A stretch of DNA of 64,000 nucleotides from contig DHLX01000026.1 in assembly GCA_002405475.1 (NCBI GenBank), positions 1 to 64,000 of the forward strand. The letters run 5' to 3'. Positions 45,320-54,926 of the stretch are shown one piece after another (position 1 is the stretch's first letter; every line of letters begins with the position of its first letter). Below the pieces are notes generated by a model, which was not told the DNA's origin, ran no database searches, and saw nothing but the letters and a program-made list of their open reading frames with translations. The translations under genes were made by a program, and so were the position numbers. The stretch comes from Burkholderiales bacterium UBA4657. GTDB taxonomy: Bacteria > Pseudomonadota > Gammaproteobacteria > Burkholderiales > Burkholderiaceae_E.

Positions 45320-45338
45320 TCTTATATATGATATAAGA
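45320..45338. promoter_or_regulatory. Palindromic candidate GntR operator upstream of acnA
   Basis: TCTTATAT-ATG-ATATAAGA: perfect 8-base arms around a 3-base centre, 16 bases before the acnA ATG. The arms match those of the palindrome between gntR and mdh. Placed this close to the start it would overlap the transcription start or ribosome-site region and act by blocking. Confidence 0.6.
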
Positions 45339-45354
45339 CCATCGGAGAAGGAAT

Positions 45355-48057
45355 ATGCCCCATAACACCCTGAATACACTGAAAGACTTCAAGATCGGCG
45401 ATAAAAAAGCCAAGTACTACTCGCTGCCAGCCCTGGAAAAAACACTGGGCACGCGCATCAGCCGCCTGCCGGTTTCCATTCGTATTGTGCTTGAGTCGGT
45501 ACTGCGTAATGTCGATGGCAAAAAGATTACCGAAGCGCACGTTAAAGAATTGGCGAACTGGAAACCCAAGGCCAAACGTGAAGAAGAAATTCCGTTCGTG
45601 GTGGCACGGGTAGTGCTGCAAGACTTCACCGGCGTGCCCTTATTGGCTGACCTGGCCGCCATGCGCGGTGTGGCGCAGGCCATGGGCAAAAATCCAAAGA
45701 AAATTGAGCCTTTGGTGCCGGTCGATCTGGTGGTCGATCACTCGGTGCAAATTGACCATTTCCGTCAGAAAGACGCGCTCGATCTGAACATGAAACTGGA
45801 GTTTCAGCGTAACAAGGAACGTTACCAGTTCATGAAATGGGGCATGCAGGCGTTTGATACTTTCCGCGTGGTACCGCCGGGCATAGGCATTGTGCACCAG
45901 GTGAACCTGGAATATCTGGCGCGTGGTGTGCACAAGAATAAAGACGGTGTAGTTTATTTTGATTCTCTGGTAGGTACTGACTCCCATACCACCATGATTA
46001 ACGGTATTGGTGTTGTCGGTTGGGGCGTGGGCGGTATTGAGGCCGAAGCGGGTATGCTCGGTCAACCCGTCTATTTCCTGACCCCGGATGTTGTCGGCTT
46101 TCACATGAAAGGTCGCCTGCGCGAAGGTGTGACCGCGACCGACCTGGTGCTGACCGTGACCGAAATGTTGCGCAAGGCTAAAGTGGTGGGCAAGTTTGTC
46201 GAGTTTTATGGCGAGGGAGTCGAGGCGCTGACGCTGGCCGACCGCGCCACCATTGCCAATATGGCACCCGAATACGGCGCTACCATGGGTTTCTTCCCGA
46301 TTGATGGCAATACCATGGACTATCTGGAAGGCACGGGCCGCAGCAAGGACGAAATGGCGGCGTTGAAGGCCTACTTCAAGGCGCAAGGCATGTACGGCAT
46401 CCCCAAGGCCGGTGACATTGATTATTCCTCGGTGGTCGAGCTGGATCTGTCGAGCGTCGCACCGTCATTGGCTGGCCCGAAACGCCCGCAAGACCGGATT
46501 GAAATCGGTCAGGTCAAATCGACGTTCAATTCGCTGTTCAGCAAGCCAGTCGCTGAAAATGGTTTTAATCAAACGGCTGATAAACTGAATCAGGAATTTA
46601 GCACCAGCAACGGTGTCAAAGTCAAAAATGGCGATATTCTGATTGCTGCGATTACCTCTTGCACCAATACCAGTAACCCCAGCGTCTTGCTGGCGGCCGG
46701 TCTGGTGGCGAAGAAAGCGGTGGAAGCCGGTCTGACCGTAGCGCCGCACATCAAAACCTCACTCGCACCGGGTTCGCGTGTCGTGACCCAGTACCTGAAA
46801 AAAGCCGGGCTGCTACCTTATCTGGAAAAACTGGGCTTCCCCGTTACGGCTTATGGCTGCACCACCTGTATTGGTAACGCCGGTGACCTGACACCCGAAC
46901 TGAACGAAGTCATTCAGCAAAACGACCTGGTGTGCTCGGCGGTACTGTCGGGCAACCGTAACTTTGAAGCGCGTATTCACCCCAACATCAAGGCCAACTT
47001 CCTAGCCTCGCCCCCACTGGTGGTGGCTTATGCGATTGCCGGTACCGTAACCAAAGACCTGATGACCGAGCCGGTGGGCAAAGGCAAAGGCGGCAAGGAT
47101 ATTTATATTGGTGATATTTGGCCGAGCACGAAAGAAATTAACAAGCTGATGAAACTGGCGCTGGATGCCGATACCTACAAGAAAAATTATAAAAAGCTGA
47201 CCGAAAAAGGCGACTTGTGGAGCCAGGTGCCGAGCGCTGAAGGGCAGGTCTATGACTGGCCTACCAGTACCTATATTGCCGAGCCGCCGTTCTTTGCCGG
47301 CTTTGCCATGGAGCCTACCGTTTCAGCCCTAGGGGTCAGTTCAGCCCGTGCGCTCGGCGTGTTTGGTGATTCCATTACCACCGACCACATCTCGCCCGCC
47401 GGTTCGATCAAGGACACCTCCCCCGCAGGCAAGTGGCTCATTCAGCATGGCGTGACCAAGGCCGACTTCAATAGCTACGGCGCACGGCGTGGTCACCATG
47501 ACGTCATGATGCGCGGTACCTTCGCCAATGTACGCATCAAAAACCTGATGATTCCGCCCAAGGCCGATGGTTCGCGTGTCGAAGGGGGGCTCACTCTGCA
47601 TCAGCCTTCAGGCGAACAAATGTCGATTTATGACGCGGCGGTGAAGTATATGGGCAGTCAAATACCGACCGTAATCTTTGGTGGTGAAGAATACGGTACC
47701 GGTTCCAGTCGTGACTGGGCCGCCAAAGGTACGCAGTTATTAGGGGTCAAGGCCGTGGTGGCGAAAAGCTTTGAACGCATTCACCGCAGCAACCTGGTAG
47801 GTATGGGTGTTCTGCCCTTGCAGTTCAAGAACGGCGAAAGTGTGGACAGCCTGGGCATTACGGGCAACGAAAGCTACGACATTGTGATTGACGGTGATCT
47901 GAAGCCGCAAATGGATGTCAAACTCGTCATCACACGCCACGACGGCAGCAAGAAGGAAACGACTTTGTTACTGCGTATTGATACGCCGATTGAAGTCGAT
48001 TATTACAAGCACGGCGGCATCTTGCCGTTTGTCTTGCGTCAGTTGCTGGCAGCTTAA
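45355..48057 (+). CDS. acnA: Aconitate hydratase A
   Basis: Isomerises citrate and isocitrate with a [4Fe-4S] cluster. The 900 residues are of AcnA/IRP1 type. [21 protein letters not shown], cluster ligands in SCTNTSNPS and [26 protein letters not shown], and the swivelling domain with [16 protein letters not shown] and [19 protein letters not shown] precedes the ATG. Since no AcnD or PrpF is seen with prpBCD, this enzyme may also serve the methylcitrate cycle. A strong terminator follows. Confidence 0.97.
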   Translation: MPHNTLNTLKDFKIGDKKAKYYSLPALEKTLGTRISRLPVSIRIVLESVLRNVDGKKITEAHVKELANWKPKAKREEEIPFVVARVVLQDFTGVPLLADLAAMRGVAQAMGKNPKKIEPLVPVDLVVDHSVQIDHFRQKDALDLNMKLEFQRNKERYQFMKWGMQAFDTFRVVPPGIGIVHQVNLEYLARGVHKNKDGVVYFDSLVGTDSHTTMINGIGVVGWGVGGIEAEAGMLGQPVYFLTPDVVGFHMKGRLREGVTATDLVLTVTEMLRKAKVVGKFVEFYGEGVEALTLADRATIANMAPEYGATMGFFPIDGNTMDYLEGTGRSKDEMAALKAYFKAQGMYGIPKAGDIDYSSVVELDLSSVAPSLAGPKRPQDRIEIGQVKSTFNSLFSKPVAENGFNQTADKLNQEFSTSNGVKVKNGDILIAAITSCTNTSNPSVLLAAGLVAKKAVEAGLTVAPHIKTSLAPGSRVVTQYLKKAGLLPYLEKLGFPVTAYGCTTCIGNAGDLTPELNEVIQQNDLVCSAVLSGNRNFEARIHPNIKANFLASPPLVVAYAIAGTVTKDLMTEPVGKGKGGKDIYIGDIWPSTKEINKLMKLALDADTYKKNYKKLTEKGDLWSQVPSAEGQVYDWPTSTYIAEPPFFAGFAMEPTVSALGVSSARALGVFGDSITTDHISPAGSIKDTSPAGKWLIQHGVTKADFNSYGARRGHHDVMMRGTFANVRIKNLMIPPKADGSRVEGGLTLHQPSGEQMSIYDAAVKYMGSQIPTVIFGGEEYGTGSSRDWAAKGTQLLGVKAVVAKSFERIHRSNLVGMGVLPLQFKNGESVDSLGITGNESYDIVIDGDLKPQMDVKLVITRHDGSKKETTLLLRIDTPIEVDYYKHGGILPFVLRQLLAA

Positions 48058-48081
48058 GTTTACAGCAGGCAGTCATCATCA

Positions 48082-48109
48082 GCGCACCCCGTAGCGGGTG
48101 CGCTTTTTT
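48082..48109 (+). terminator. Strong intrinsic terminator after acnA
   Basis: GCGCACCC (48082-48089), six-base loop, GGGTGCGC (48096-48103), then TTTTTTATT. This is a canonical rho-independent terminator 24 bases after the acnA stop, and it lies just before the convergent chrA stop. Confidence 0.9.
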
Positions 48110-48116
48110 ATTGTCT

Positions 48117-49412
48117 TTAGTGTAAGCACCAGCCGGCCAAGGCGCACAAAAATAATACTGGTATCACATTCCAGCGTAGTCGCCACAAGGCAAAAAGTGC
48201 CGCCAATATCATCAGGGCTGCCGCGATATCGAGCCGACCTTGTGCGCCCTGAGGCCACAACACATGGCCCGCAAAAAACAGGGCCAGATTAAAAATGACC
48301 CCGACCACGGCGGCGGTAATAGCAGACAAAGGCGCTGACCACGACAGCTTGCCACGGCTGGCTTCGACCCAGGGTGCGCCGGCAAAAATAAAAATAAACG
48401 AAGGTAAGAAAGTAAAGAAAGTGGCTATACCCGCGCCTGTAATCGCGGCTAGTAATAATTGATCCGCCCCCAAAGTCTGGGTTTGCCAGGCCGCAACGAA
48501 ACCAACAAAGGCCACGATCATAATCAGCGGTCCCGGCGTGGTTTCACCCAGTGCCAGACCATCCATCATTTGCGTAGTCGTCAGCCAGCCATAATGACCA
48601 ACTGCCGCTTGCACGACATAGGGTAAAACAGCATAAGCCCCACCAAAAGTCACCAGTGCCGCTTTGCTGAAAAACCAGCCCAGTTGTGTCAGGGTGGAAG
48701 TCCAGCCCAGACTAGCTAGCAATATCAACATGAGCACTGTCCAGAGCAGCGCGCCGGTCAATAGCCACCTGACCGTAGTCTTCCAGGCGGGTGCTGGCAG
48801 GTTTGAGGTACCCGGGGTTTCTTGTATGTCTGGGTCTGAATGGGGGTGCCCCGGTTGAAAAATGTAGGGGGCATAGCGCCCACCGATCCAGCCCAGTATC
48901 GCTGCCATAGCCACGATCAGTGGAAACGGTAAATGCAGAAAAAACAGGGCAATAAATGCGAACAGTGCGATGAGCATCAACACCGGATGGCGCAAGGTAC
49001 GTTTTCCAACACGCCAGACCGCATGCATGACAATGGCAACCACAGCGGCTTTCATGCCATACAAAATACCGGCGGCTGTCGCCGTCTGGCCAAAACTCAG
49101 GTAAGCCCAGGATAAACCCGTCAGAATCAAAAGCGAAGGCAAGACAAACAGGCCTCCTGCCACCAGCCCGCCCCTGACTCCGTGCATCGACCATCCGAGA
49201 TAGGTCGCCAGTTGTTGCGCTTCCGGGCCGGGCAACAGCATGCAGTAATTCAGGGCATGCAAAAAGCGCGACTCGGAAATCCAGCGTTTCTGCTCCACCA
49301 GCTCTTTATGCATGATGGCAATCTGACCCGCCGGACCGCCAAAACTGATGAACCCGAGTTTCAACCAGAACCAAAAAGCCTGTTTAAAGCTGACGACAGC
49401 ACTGTCATTCAT
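48117..49412 (-). CDS. chrA: Chromate transporter ChrA (two-domain, long form)
   Basis: A 431-residue inner-membrane protein with about ten hydrophobic segments and two homologous CHR halves. Half one has [12 protein letters not shown] and [17 protein letters not shown]; half two has [16 protein letters not shown] and [20 protein letters not shown]. Family members export chromate. The start overlaps the yaaA stop by 4 bases, so the two are expressed together. Chromate resistance here is inferred from the family only. Confidence 0.93.
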   Translation of the reverse strand: MNDSAVVSFKQAFWFWLKLGFISFGGPAGQIAIMHKELVEQKRWISESRFLHALNYCMLLPGPEAQQLATYLGWSMHGVRGGLVAGGLFVLPSLLILTGLSWAYLSFGQTATAAGILYGMKAAVVAIVMHAVWRVGKRTLRHPVLMLIALFAFIALFFLHLPFPLIVAMAAILGWIGGRYAPYIFQPGHPHSDPDIQETPGTSNLPAPAWKTTVRWLLTGALLWTVLMLILLASLGWTSTLTQLGWFFSKAALVTFGGAYAVLPYVVQAAVGHYGWLTTTQMMDGLALGETTPGPLIMIVAFVGFVAAWQTQTLGADQLLLAAITGAGIATFFTFLPSFIFIFAGAPWVEASRGKLSWSAPLSAITAAVVGVIFNLALFFAGHVLWPQGAQGRLDIAAALMILAALFALWRLRWNVIPVLFLCALAGWCLH

Positions 49413-50185
49413 GCCATTTTTCGGCGGAAACGCCAGGTGTTGTCGTTCGAGGCTGCCGCGTCAAAGGCATAACCTTCACGGTCGAATTGCTTTAATTTTT
49501 CCGGGTCAGTGATTTTGTGTTCAATAGCGTAACGTGCCATCAGGCCACGCGCACGCTTGGCATAAAAACTGACGACTTTCCACGCCCCTTTCCAGTCTTC
49601 AAACACCGGCTGAATGACCGGGGCTTGCAACAGCCTGGGTTTTACCGACTTGAAATATTCATCACTGGCGCAATTCAGTACAAGCTTGGCCTTGCCCTTG
49701 AAATTGAGCAAGTCCTGATTCAGTGCCTGGGTAATCTTCTCGCCCCAAAAAGCATACAAATCCTTACCCGCCGCATTGGCCAGAGCCGTGCCCATTTCGA
49801 GGCGATAGGCCTGCATGTAATCCAGAGGGCGCAATATTCCGTACAAACCACTCAATATGCGTATATGCGCTTGCGCCCACCCTAGTTGAGCCGCACTCAG
49901 ACTGGTAGCATTGAGCCCCTCATATACATCGCCGTTGAAGGCCAATAGCGCCTGTTTAGCATTGCTGGCACTATGCTTAGGGGTCCAACTGGCATAGCGG
50001 GTTACATTCAAGGTAGCCAGCTTGTCGGACAAATCCATGAGGTCAGCCACCTGAGCTGGCGATAACTGGCGCAATTGTTCAATCAGTTGTTTTGCTTCCT
50101 GAATAAAAATCGGGCTGGTCGCTTCTGGCGTAGTGGCAGGTGTTTCATAATCCAGACTTTTGGCTGGAGACAATAAAATCAACAT
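49409..50185 (-). CDS. yaaA: Peroxide-stress protein YaaA (DUF328/UPF0246)
   Basis: A 258-residue cytosolic protein aligning along its length with E. coli YaaA, which lowers free iron and DNA damage during peroxide stress: [65 protein letters not shown] and [13 protein letters not shown]. The ATG at 50185 is taken; a TTG two codons upstream also fits. It is cotranscribed with chrA, which makes sense as chromate reduction yields reactive oxygen. Confidence 0.93.
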   Translation of the reverse strand: MLILLSPAKSLDYETPATTPEATSPIFIQEAKQLIEQLRQLSPAQVADLMDLSDKLATLNVTRYASWTPKHSASNAKQALLAFNGDVYEGLNATSLSAAQLGWAQAHIRILSGLYGILRPLDYMQAYRLEMGTALANAAGKDLYAFWGEKITQALNQDLLNFKGKAKLVLNCASDEYFKSVKPRLLQAPVIQPVFEDWKGAWKVVSFYAKRARGLMARYAIEHKITDPEKLKQFDREGYAFDAAASNDNTWRFRRKMA

Positions 50186-50215
50186 ACGCAATCACTTTCA
50201 GATATCGGGAACACC

Positions 50216-51034
50216 ATGCCACATTATGCCGTGATTGATACCAACACCTGGCTGGACATACTTTTATTTCGTAATCCTGGCAGCAATGCACTGGCCTCGG
50301 CGCTGAAACATGGCACCATTGTTGCGATAGCCACTCAGGAAATGCAGGACGAACTGACAGAGGTACTACGACGCCCAGTTTTTCTGGCGCGTCATTCCGA
50401 TCCTGGCGGCTTGGTAAGGGTCATGCAAAAATGGAGCAGAATCGTGACTGCCCCTGCCTTTTTAAGTGGTCCGGCTTGCAAAGACAAAGCTGATCAAAAA
50501 TTCATCGACCTGGCAGTTACTTACCCGGCCCGGTTTTTGATTTCCAAGGATCAGGCCATATTACGCCTGGCACATAAAATGAAACCGTGTCAGACCGGGT
50601 TGCCGGAATTATTTCAATGTGTCGGTAACAAGCCTGTATTATTGATTCAGTCACGCGGCCAGCAGCAGCGTGTGCTGAAACTTGAATTCGATGGAGTATC
50701 CTCGGGTCAGGTGCGACTGGAACGCTGGGGCACGGTCGCTTTATTGCGCGGTTTGGCAGTCGAGCCTGAGTATCAGTATCAGGGCGTAGGCACGGCTCTG
50801 GTTCTGGCAGCAGAGGCAGTCGCTCGCGCCGCTGGCGCCAGATCGCTCTATCTATTCACCGAAACGGCACAGCCATTTTTCTCGCGACTGGAGTATCGCC
50901 GGACTGCACGTGAGACAGCCCCGGTTGTCATTCAGCACAGTGACCAGTTCCTGCACTCTTGCCCGGCCAGCGCAGTCCTGATGTTGAAATCCTTGGCTTC
51001 AGTACCTTCTGAGCGCTGCGATATTTTGTCATAA
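50216..51034 (+). CDS. PIN-domain protein fused to an ArsN2-like GNAT domain
   Basis: A 272-residue protein. Residues 1-140 form a PIN nuclease-like domain (COG1569 type) with acidic residues Asp8 (AVIDTNTW), Glu46 (QDELTE), Asp93 (KADQKF) and Asp112 (ISKDQAIL). Residues 150-265 resemble the GNAT acetyltransferase ArsN2: LLRGLAVEPEYQYQGVGTALV holds the acetyl-CoA loop (187-195), and FFSRLEYRR and CPASAVLML are typical of its end. The frame is continuous, so this is a true fusion unless two genes lost a stop. No antitoxin gene lies before it. It is followed 7 bases later by the aminotransferase gene. Confidence 0.75.
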   Translation: MPHYAVIDTNTWLDILLFRNPGSNALASALKHGTIVAIATQEMQDELTEVLRRPVFLARHSDPGGLVRVMQKWSRIVTAPAFLSGPACKDKADQKFIDLAVTYPARFLISKDQAILRLAHKMKPCQTGLPELFQCVGNKPVLLIQSRGQQQRVLKLEFDGVSSGQVRLERWGTVALLRGLAVEPEYQYQGVGTALVLAAEAVARAAGARSLYLFTETAQPFFSRLEYRRTARETAPVVIQHSDQFLHSCPASAVLMLKSLASVPSERCDILS

Positions 51035-51041
51035 TGACAGC

Positions 51042-52205
51042 ATGAAAACTCCTTCCATTCCGTCCAAACTGCCACGGGTAGGCACCACCATATTTAGCGT
51101 CATGAGTGCGCTGGCGCAGGAGCATGGCGCCGTCAACCTGGGGCAAGGTTTTCCTGACTTCGATTGTGACCCGAACCTGATAGCCGCTGTCCACTCAGCC
51201 ATGCAGGCTGGTCATAACCAGTATCCCCCGATGGCTGGCATCCCGGTTCTGCGAGAACGTATTGCGCAAAAAATTCAGGCACTGTACGGCTACCGCTATG
51301 ATCCTCTACAGGAAATTACTATCACTGCTGGTGCAACCCAGGCCATTCTGACCGCCATCTTGTGCACGGTACAGCCTGATGATGAAGTGATTGTGATCGA
51401 ACCTGCTTATGACAGCTATTTGCCCAGCATCACACTAGCCGGAGGCAAAGCGGTATGTGTCCCGATGACGCCGCCCGGTGAAACAGGTCACTATCGTGTC
51501 GATTGGCAGCGCGTTGCTGGCGCCATTACAGCGCGTACGCGCATGATTCTGATCAATTCACCGCATAACCCTACCGGCATGATTTTGCGTGACGATGATC
51601 TGCGCCAACTGGCTGCCATCACCCGTGATACCGAGATCCTGATTCTGGCTGATGAAGTCTATGAACACATGGTCTATGACGGCCAGAGCCATGCTTCGGT
51701 CTCACGCCACCCGGAACTGGCGGCACGCAGTTTTGTCATTTCCAGCTTTGGCAAAACCTTTCACGTCACTGGCTGGAAGGTCGCGTATTGCGCAGCGCCC
51801 GCAGCGCTAATGCAGGAATTTCGCAAGGTTCATCAGTTCAACGTCTTTACCGTCAATACGCCGATGCAGCACGGTATTGCCAGCTATTTGCTAGACCCGG
51901 CACCATATTTGAATCTGCCAGCGTTCTATCAACGCAAGCGCGATCTGTTCCGTAGCGGACTGCAATCCTCGCGCTTTAAACTTTTACCCTGCGATGGGAC
52001 TTATTTTCAGCTGGCTGACTATAGTGCCATTTCGACACTCAGTGAAATCGAATTTTGTCGTTGGCTAACGGTCGAAGTGGGTGTTGCAGCCATTCCCGTC
52101 AGCAGCTTTTATGACCAACCCCAGGAATCGGGTGTGGTGCGCTTTTGTTTTGCCAAACAGGACCAGACCTTATTGACTGCACTGGAACGGCTGGCACGTC
52201 TTTAA
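51042..52205 (+). CDS. PLP-dependent aminotransferase, methionine aminotransferase (YbdL) type
   Basis: A 387-residue fold-type I aminotransferase. NLGQGFPDFD, QYPPMAGIPVLRERIA, the cofactor site ITAGATQAI, INSPHNPTGMIL, ADEVYEHMVYDG, and the Schiff-base Lys in SSFGKTFHVTGWKVAY are visible. The segment around GQGFPDFDCDP and the SSFYD near the C-terminus favour YbdL/MtnE (methionine or kynurenine-type substrates) over aspartate aminotransferase. It starts 7 bases after the PIN-GNAT gene. Confidence 0.9.
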   Translation: MKTPSIPSKLPRVGTTIFSVMSALAQEHGAVNLGQGFPDFDCDPNLIAAVHSAMQAGHNQYPPMAGIPVLRERIAQKIQALYGYRYDPLQEITITAGATQAILTAILCTVQPDDEVIVIEPAYDSYLPSITLAGGKAVCVPMTPPGETGHYRVDWQRVAGAITARTRMILINSPHNPTGMILRDDDLRQLAAITRDTEILILADEVYEHMVYDGQSHASVSRHPELAARSFVISSFGKTFHVTGWKVAYCAAPAALMQEFRKVHQFNVFTVNTPMQHGIASYLLDPAPYLNLPAFYQRKRDLFRSGLQSSRFKLLPCDGTYFQLADYSAISTLSEIEFCRWLTVEVGVAAIPVSSFYDQPQESGVVRFCFAKQDQTLLTALERLARL

Positions 52206-52211
52206 ACCGAG

Positions 52212-53345
52212 CTATTTTTTCTCGTAGCCCCACATGCGTGGCATATTGATCTGTACCATGATTTTGTCGCGAGAAATGGCAGAACTGATCGAAAATTCTT
52301 TGCTTCTGCCAGTATCGCGCTCTACCGGATCGACATAGGGAATGCCGCTACCGCTTGACAACGCGGCTACCACGGGTGAATTCGCGGTCTCGCCGCGACG
52401 CACCACAATAGCTGTTTCACCATTGGCCAATTTGACGAACGAGCCGGGCGGATAGATCCCGATTTCTTTAATCAGGATTGTCGCGATCGGATTCTGGCCA
52501 CCATCGCCCTCGCTCACAAAAATTTCGCGCGCAGCAAAATTAGGTAAAAACGGCTTGCGATAGCTACGTGGGCTAATCTTGGCGCAGAAAATATCTGCCA
52601 GTTGAATCACCTGACTGGGTTGCGATAAATCAGTAATGGCTCGGGGATAACCACTGCCATCAGGACTTTCATGATGTTCGAGAACGGCAGTCAGCCATGC
52701 CTGATCCTGAACCCCACTGCGCTGCAAAATTTCAAAACCTATGACTGGATGCTCATGAATACATTGACGCTGTTCATCGGTAAGCAATGACGGCTGATGA
52801 AACAACCGGTTTTGTAATTCCATCATGCCGAGATTCATGGTCATGGCAGCAGCCACGGTGCTCAATCGCTCATCATCAGACCAGTTCAAGCGCTGTGTCA
52901 CCAGTTCACACACTATGGCGACATGCAAGGGGTGAGAAACCGGATATTTGAAGGATTCCACCAACAGCATGGCCGCTATGCCGGCATCAGCATCTTTTTG
53001 GCTGAGTTGCTGCACCATTTTGGCCAGTTCGGTCATTTTGCTGGGGCAGTCTGTTCCTGACCCTGCGCTCAATACCTGGCGTATCAAAGGCCCCAAGCGA
53101 CGCTGAATGTCGTCCCATAACTTGAATGGGTTAAATTTTTCCACCAGAGGCACTACTGAACCCGCTTTGGCGGCAAAAGCCAAAGCATCAACATAGACAC
53201 CACGCACTACCAGTTCTTCAGCCTGGCGCTGGCTTTCAATAATATAACCTTTGCGCAGTAAAAGCTGCTGGTACTCATCGAAAACATCCCAGGGAAGCGG
53301 CTCATTGGTGCGAATCTGATCCGCAGACAAACGGCGCATTTCCAT
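52212..53345 (-). CDS. Degenerate HD-GYP domain protein
   Basis: A 377-residue soluble protein. The N-terminal about 60 residues resemble the DUF3391 domain often found before HD-GYP. The HD-GYP region (about 125-285) keeps His138/His141 in SHPLHVA, IHEHPVIG, LEHHESPDGSGYP and QLADIFCAKIS. The central metal-binding HD pair is replaced by Met170-Asn171 (AAAMTMNLGMM). Cyclic-di-GMP hydrolysis is therefore doubtful; a binding or regulatory role is likelier. AGGGGG precedes the ATG. The 149 bases upstream contain no gene or structure I recognise. Confidence 0.82.
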   Translation of the reverse strand: MEMRRLSADQIRTNEPLPWDVFDEYQQLLLRKGYIIESQRQAEELVVRGVYVDALAFAAKAGSVVPLVEKFNPFKLWDDIQRRLGPLIRQVLSAGSGTDCPSKMTELAKMVQQLSQKDADAGIAAMLLVESFKYPVSHPLHVAIVCELVTQRLNWSDDERLSTVAAAMTMNLGMMELQNRLFHQPSLLTDEQRQCIHEHPVIGFEILQRSGVQDQAWLTAVLEHHESPDGSGYPRAITDLSQPSQVIQLADIFCAKISPRSYRKPFLPNFAAREIFVSEGDGGQNPIATILIKEIGIYPPGSFVKLANGETAIVVRRGETANSPVVAALSSGSGIPYVDPVERDTGRSKEFSISSAISRDKIMVQINMPRMWGYEKK

Positions 53346-53494
53346 GCTGCCCCCTCTAAGCTAGGCTGCAAACTTACCCGCTGGATACGTTTTCCAGTCA
53401 CAGAGTAGTATCCCGAAAAGCGGTGGCCATAAACCGAGGAATAAGACCGGCTCAGCCCGGCAGATTCAGGCTTTGATGCAAAATTTCATCCTTA

Positions 53495-54130
53495 TTACTG
53501 GCTGAAAACGACAGGACAGCCGGTTTTGGCGACGATTTCTGCCTTGTCTACCCCCGGTGCGCGTTCGATACATTGCAACCCGGCAGAAGTCACATCAAAC
53601 ACTCCCAGATTGGTAATAATGCGATCCACCACCCCGAGACCCGTCAGGGGTAGATCACATTGCGGCAAGATTTTATGCGCGTCACCCTTCGCAGTATGCT
53701 CCATCAGGACTACGACACGTTGAACCCCGGCCACTAGATCCATAGCGCCGCCCATACCTTTTACCATCTTGCCCGGAATCATCCAGTTCGCCAGATCACC
53801 CTTGTCGCTAACCTGCATCGCGCCCAGTATCGACAAATTGACATGTCCCCCGCGAATCATGCCAAAGGAGTCGGCGCTATGAAAAAAACTGCCGCCCGGC
53901 AAAATGGTAACAGTCTGCTTGCCAGCGTTGATCAGGTCGGCATCGACTTCAGCCTCAGTTGGAAACGGGCCAATGCCGAGCATGCCATTTTCCGATTGCA
54001 ACACCACACTCACGCCCGCCGGAATATGGTTCGCCACCAAAGTCGGCAAACCAATGCCCAGATTGACATAAAAACCATCCTGCAACTCACGCGCTGCGCG
54101 TGCCGCCATTTCTTCATGTGTCCAAGCCAT
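53495..54130 (-). CDS. scoB: 3-oxoacid CoA-transferase subunit B
   Basis: Beta subunit of succinyl-CoA:3-ketoacid CoA-transferase, which activates acetoacetate with succinyl-CoA. The 211 residues start [31 protein letters not shown] and [13 protein letters not shown] (with the catalytic Glu) are characteristic, as is [26 protein letters not shown] precedes the ATG at 54130. It lies 10 bases after scoA. Confidence 0.95.
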   Translation of the reverse strand: MAWTHEEMAARAARELQDGFYVNLGIGLPTLVANHIPAGVSVVLQSENGMLGIGPFPTEAEVDADLINAGKQTVTILPGGSFFHSADSFGMIRGGHVNLSILGAMQVSDKGDLANWMIPGKMVKGMGGAMDLVAGVQRVVVLMEHTAKGDAHKILPQCDLPLTGLGVVDRIITNLGVFDVTSAGLQCIERAPGVDKAEIVAKTGCPVVFSQ

Positions 54131-54140
54131 GTCGTTCTCC

Positions 54141-54839
54141 TCAAGCCGTGCGTAGGGTACGTTGTTCAATACGTTTTTCAGGGCTGGGGTTATGCACCAC
54201 GCGCTGAACAAAAATACTGGGAGTATGAATCTGATCTGGATCCAGTTCACCCACTTCACACAACACCTCAACTTCAGCAATGGTGATCTTTCCAGCCATA
54301 GCACACAGTGGGTTGAAATTCCGTGCAGTCTTGCGATAGACCAGATTACCGGCACGATCGCCCTTCCAGGCTTTGACCAGAGCCACATCAGCGGTCAGAC
54401 TGCGTTCCATGACGTATTTCTCACCATTGAACTCGCGTATCTCTTTACCTTCGGCCACCAGAGTGCCCACGCCAGTTTTGGTAAAAAAAGCTGGTATGCC
54501 GCAGCCGCCAGCGCGCAATTTTTCAGCCAGCGTACCCTGCGGCGTAAACTCAAGCGCCAGTTCACCCGATAAATACTGGCGTTCAAATTCCTTGTTTTCG
54601 CCCACGTAGGACGAAATCATTTTCTTGATCTGCCGGGTAGTCAGCAATTGACCCAAACCAAAACCATCAACCCCGGCATTATTGGAAATGGCGGTCAGCT
54701 CCTTAACGCCACTGTCGCGCAGTGCAGCGATAAGCGCCTCAGGAATACCACACAGACCAAACCCACCGACGGCCAGGGTTTGCCCGTCATTGACTACCCC
54801 TGCCAGGGCGGCAGCGGCACTCGGAAATACCTTGTTCAT
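54141..54839 (-). CDS. scoA: 3-oxoacid CoA-transferase subunit A
   Basis: Alpha subunit of the same CoA-transferase, 232 residues. [18 protein letters not shown] is the CoA-transferase family 1 signature; [38 protein letters not shown] and [19 protein letters not shown] [14 protein letters not shown] follow. It is divergent from the ETF-QO gene. Together the two suggest use of ketone bodies or polyhydroxybutyrate-derived acetoacetate. Confidence 0.95.
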   Translation of the reverse strand: MNKVFPSAAAALAGVVNDGQTLAVGGFGLCGIPEALIAALRDSGVKELTAISNNAGVDGFGLGQLLTTRQIKKMISSYVGENKEFERQYLSGELALEFTPQGTLAEKLRAGGCGIPAFFTKTGVGTLVAEGKEIREFNGEKYVMERSLTADVALVKAWKGDRAGNLVYRKTARNFNPLCAMAGKITIAEVEVLCEVGELDPDQIHTPSIFVQRVVHNPSPEKRIEQRTLRTA

Positions 54840-54926
54840 GCTGGATTACTCCCGTTGAAGTTTACGTTAACGTCAATTGCTGCTAGTTTCTCATACAATG
54901 GCAAATATTGCATGAAGGAAAACCAG

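Noticed and set aside
53346..53494. Leader of the HD-GYP gene examined for a cyclic-di-GMP riboswitch
   Set aside because: A few short GC pairings exist, but none of the conserved GEMM features I would expect are present.
53495..54388. Longer scoB frame starting at 54388
   Set aside because: The extra 86 codons overlap scoA out of frame and read as unrelated sequence. The ATG at 54130 has a strong GAGGAG site and the family N-terminus.
54648..54926. N-terminal extension of the ETF-QO frame
   Set aside because: It runs antisense through scoA. The ATG at 54927 has a ribosome site and gives the normal protein.
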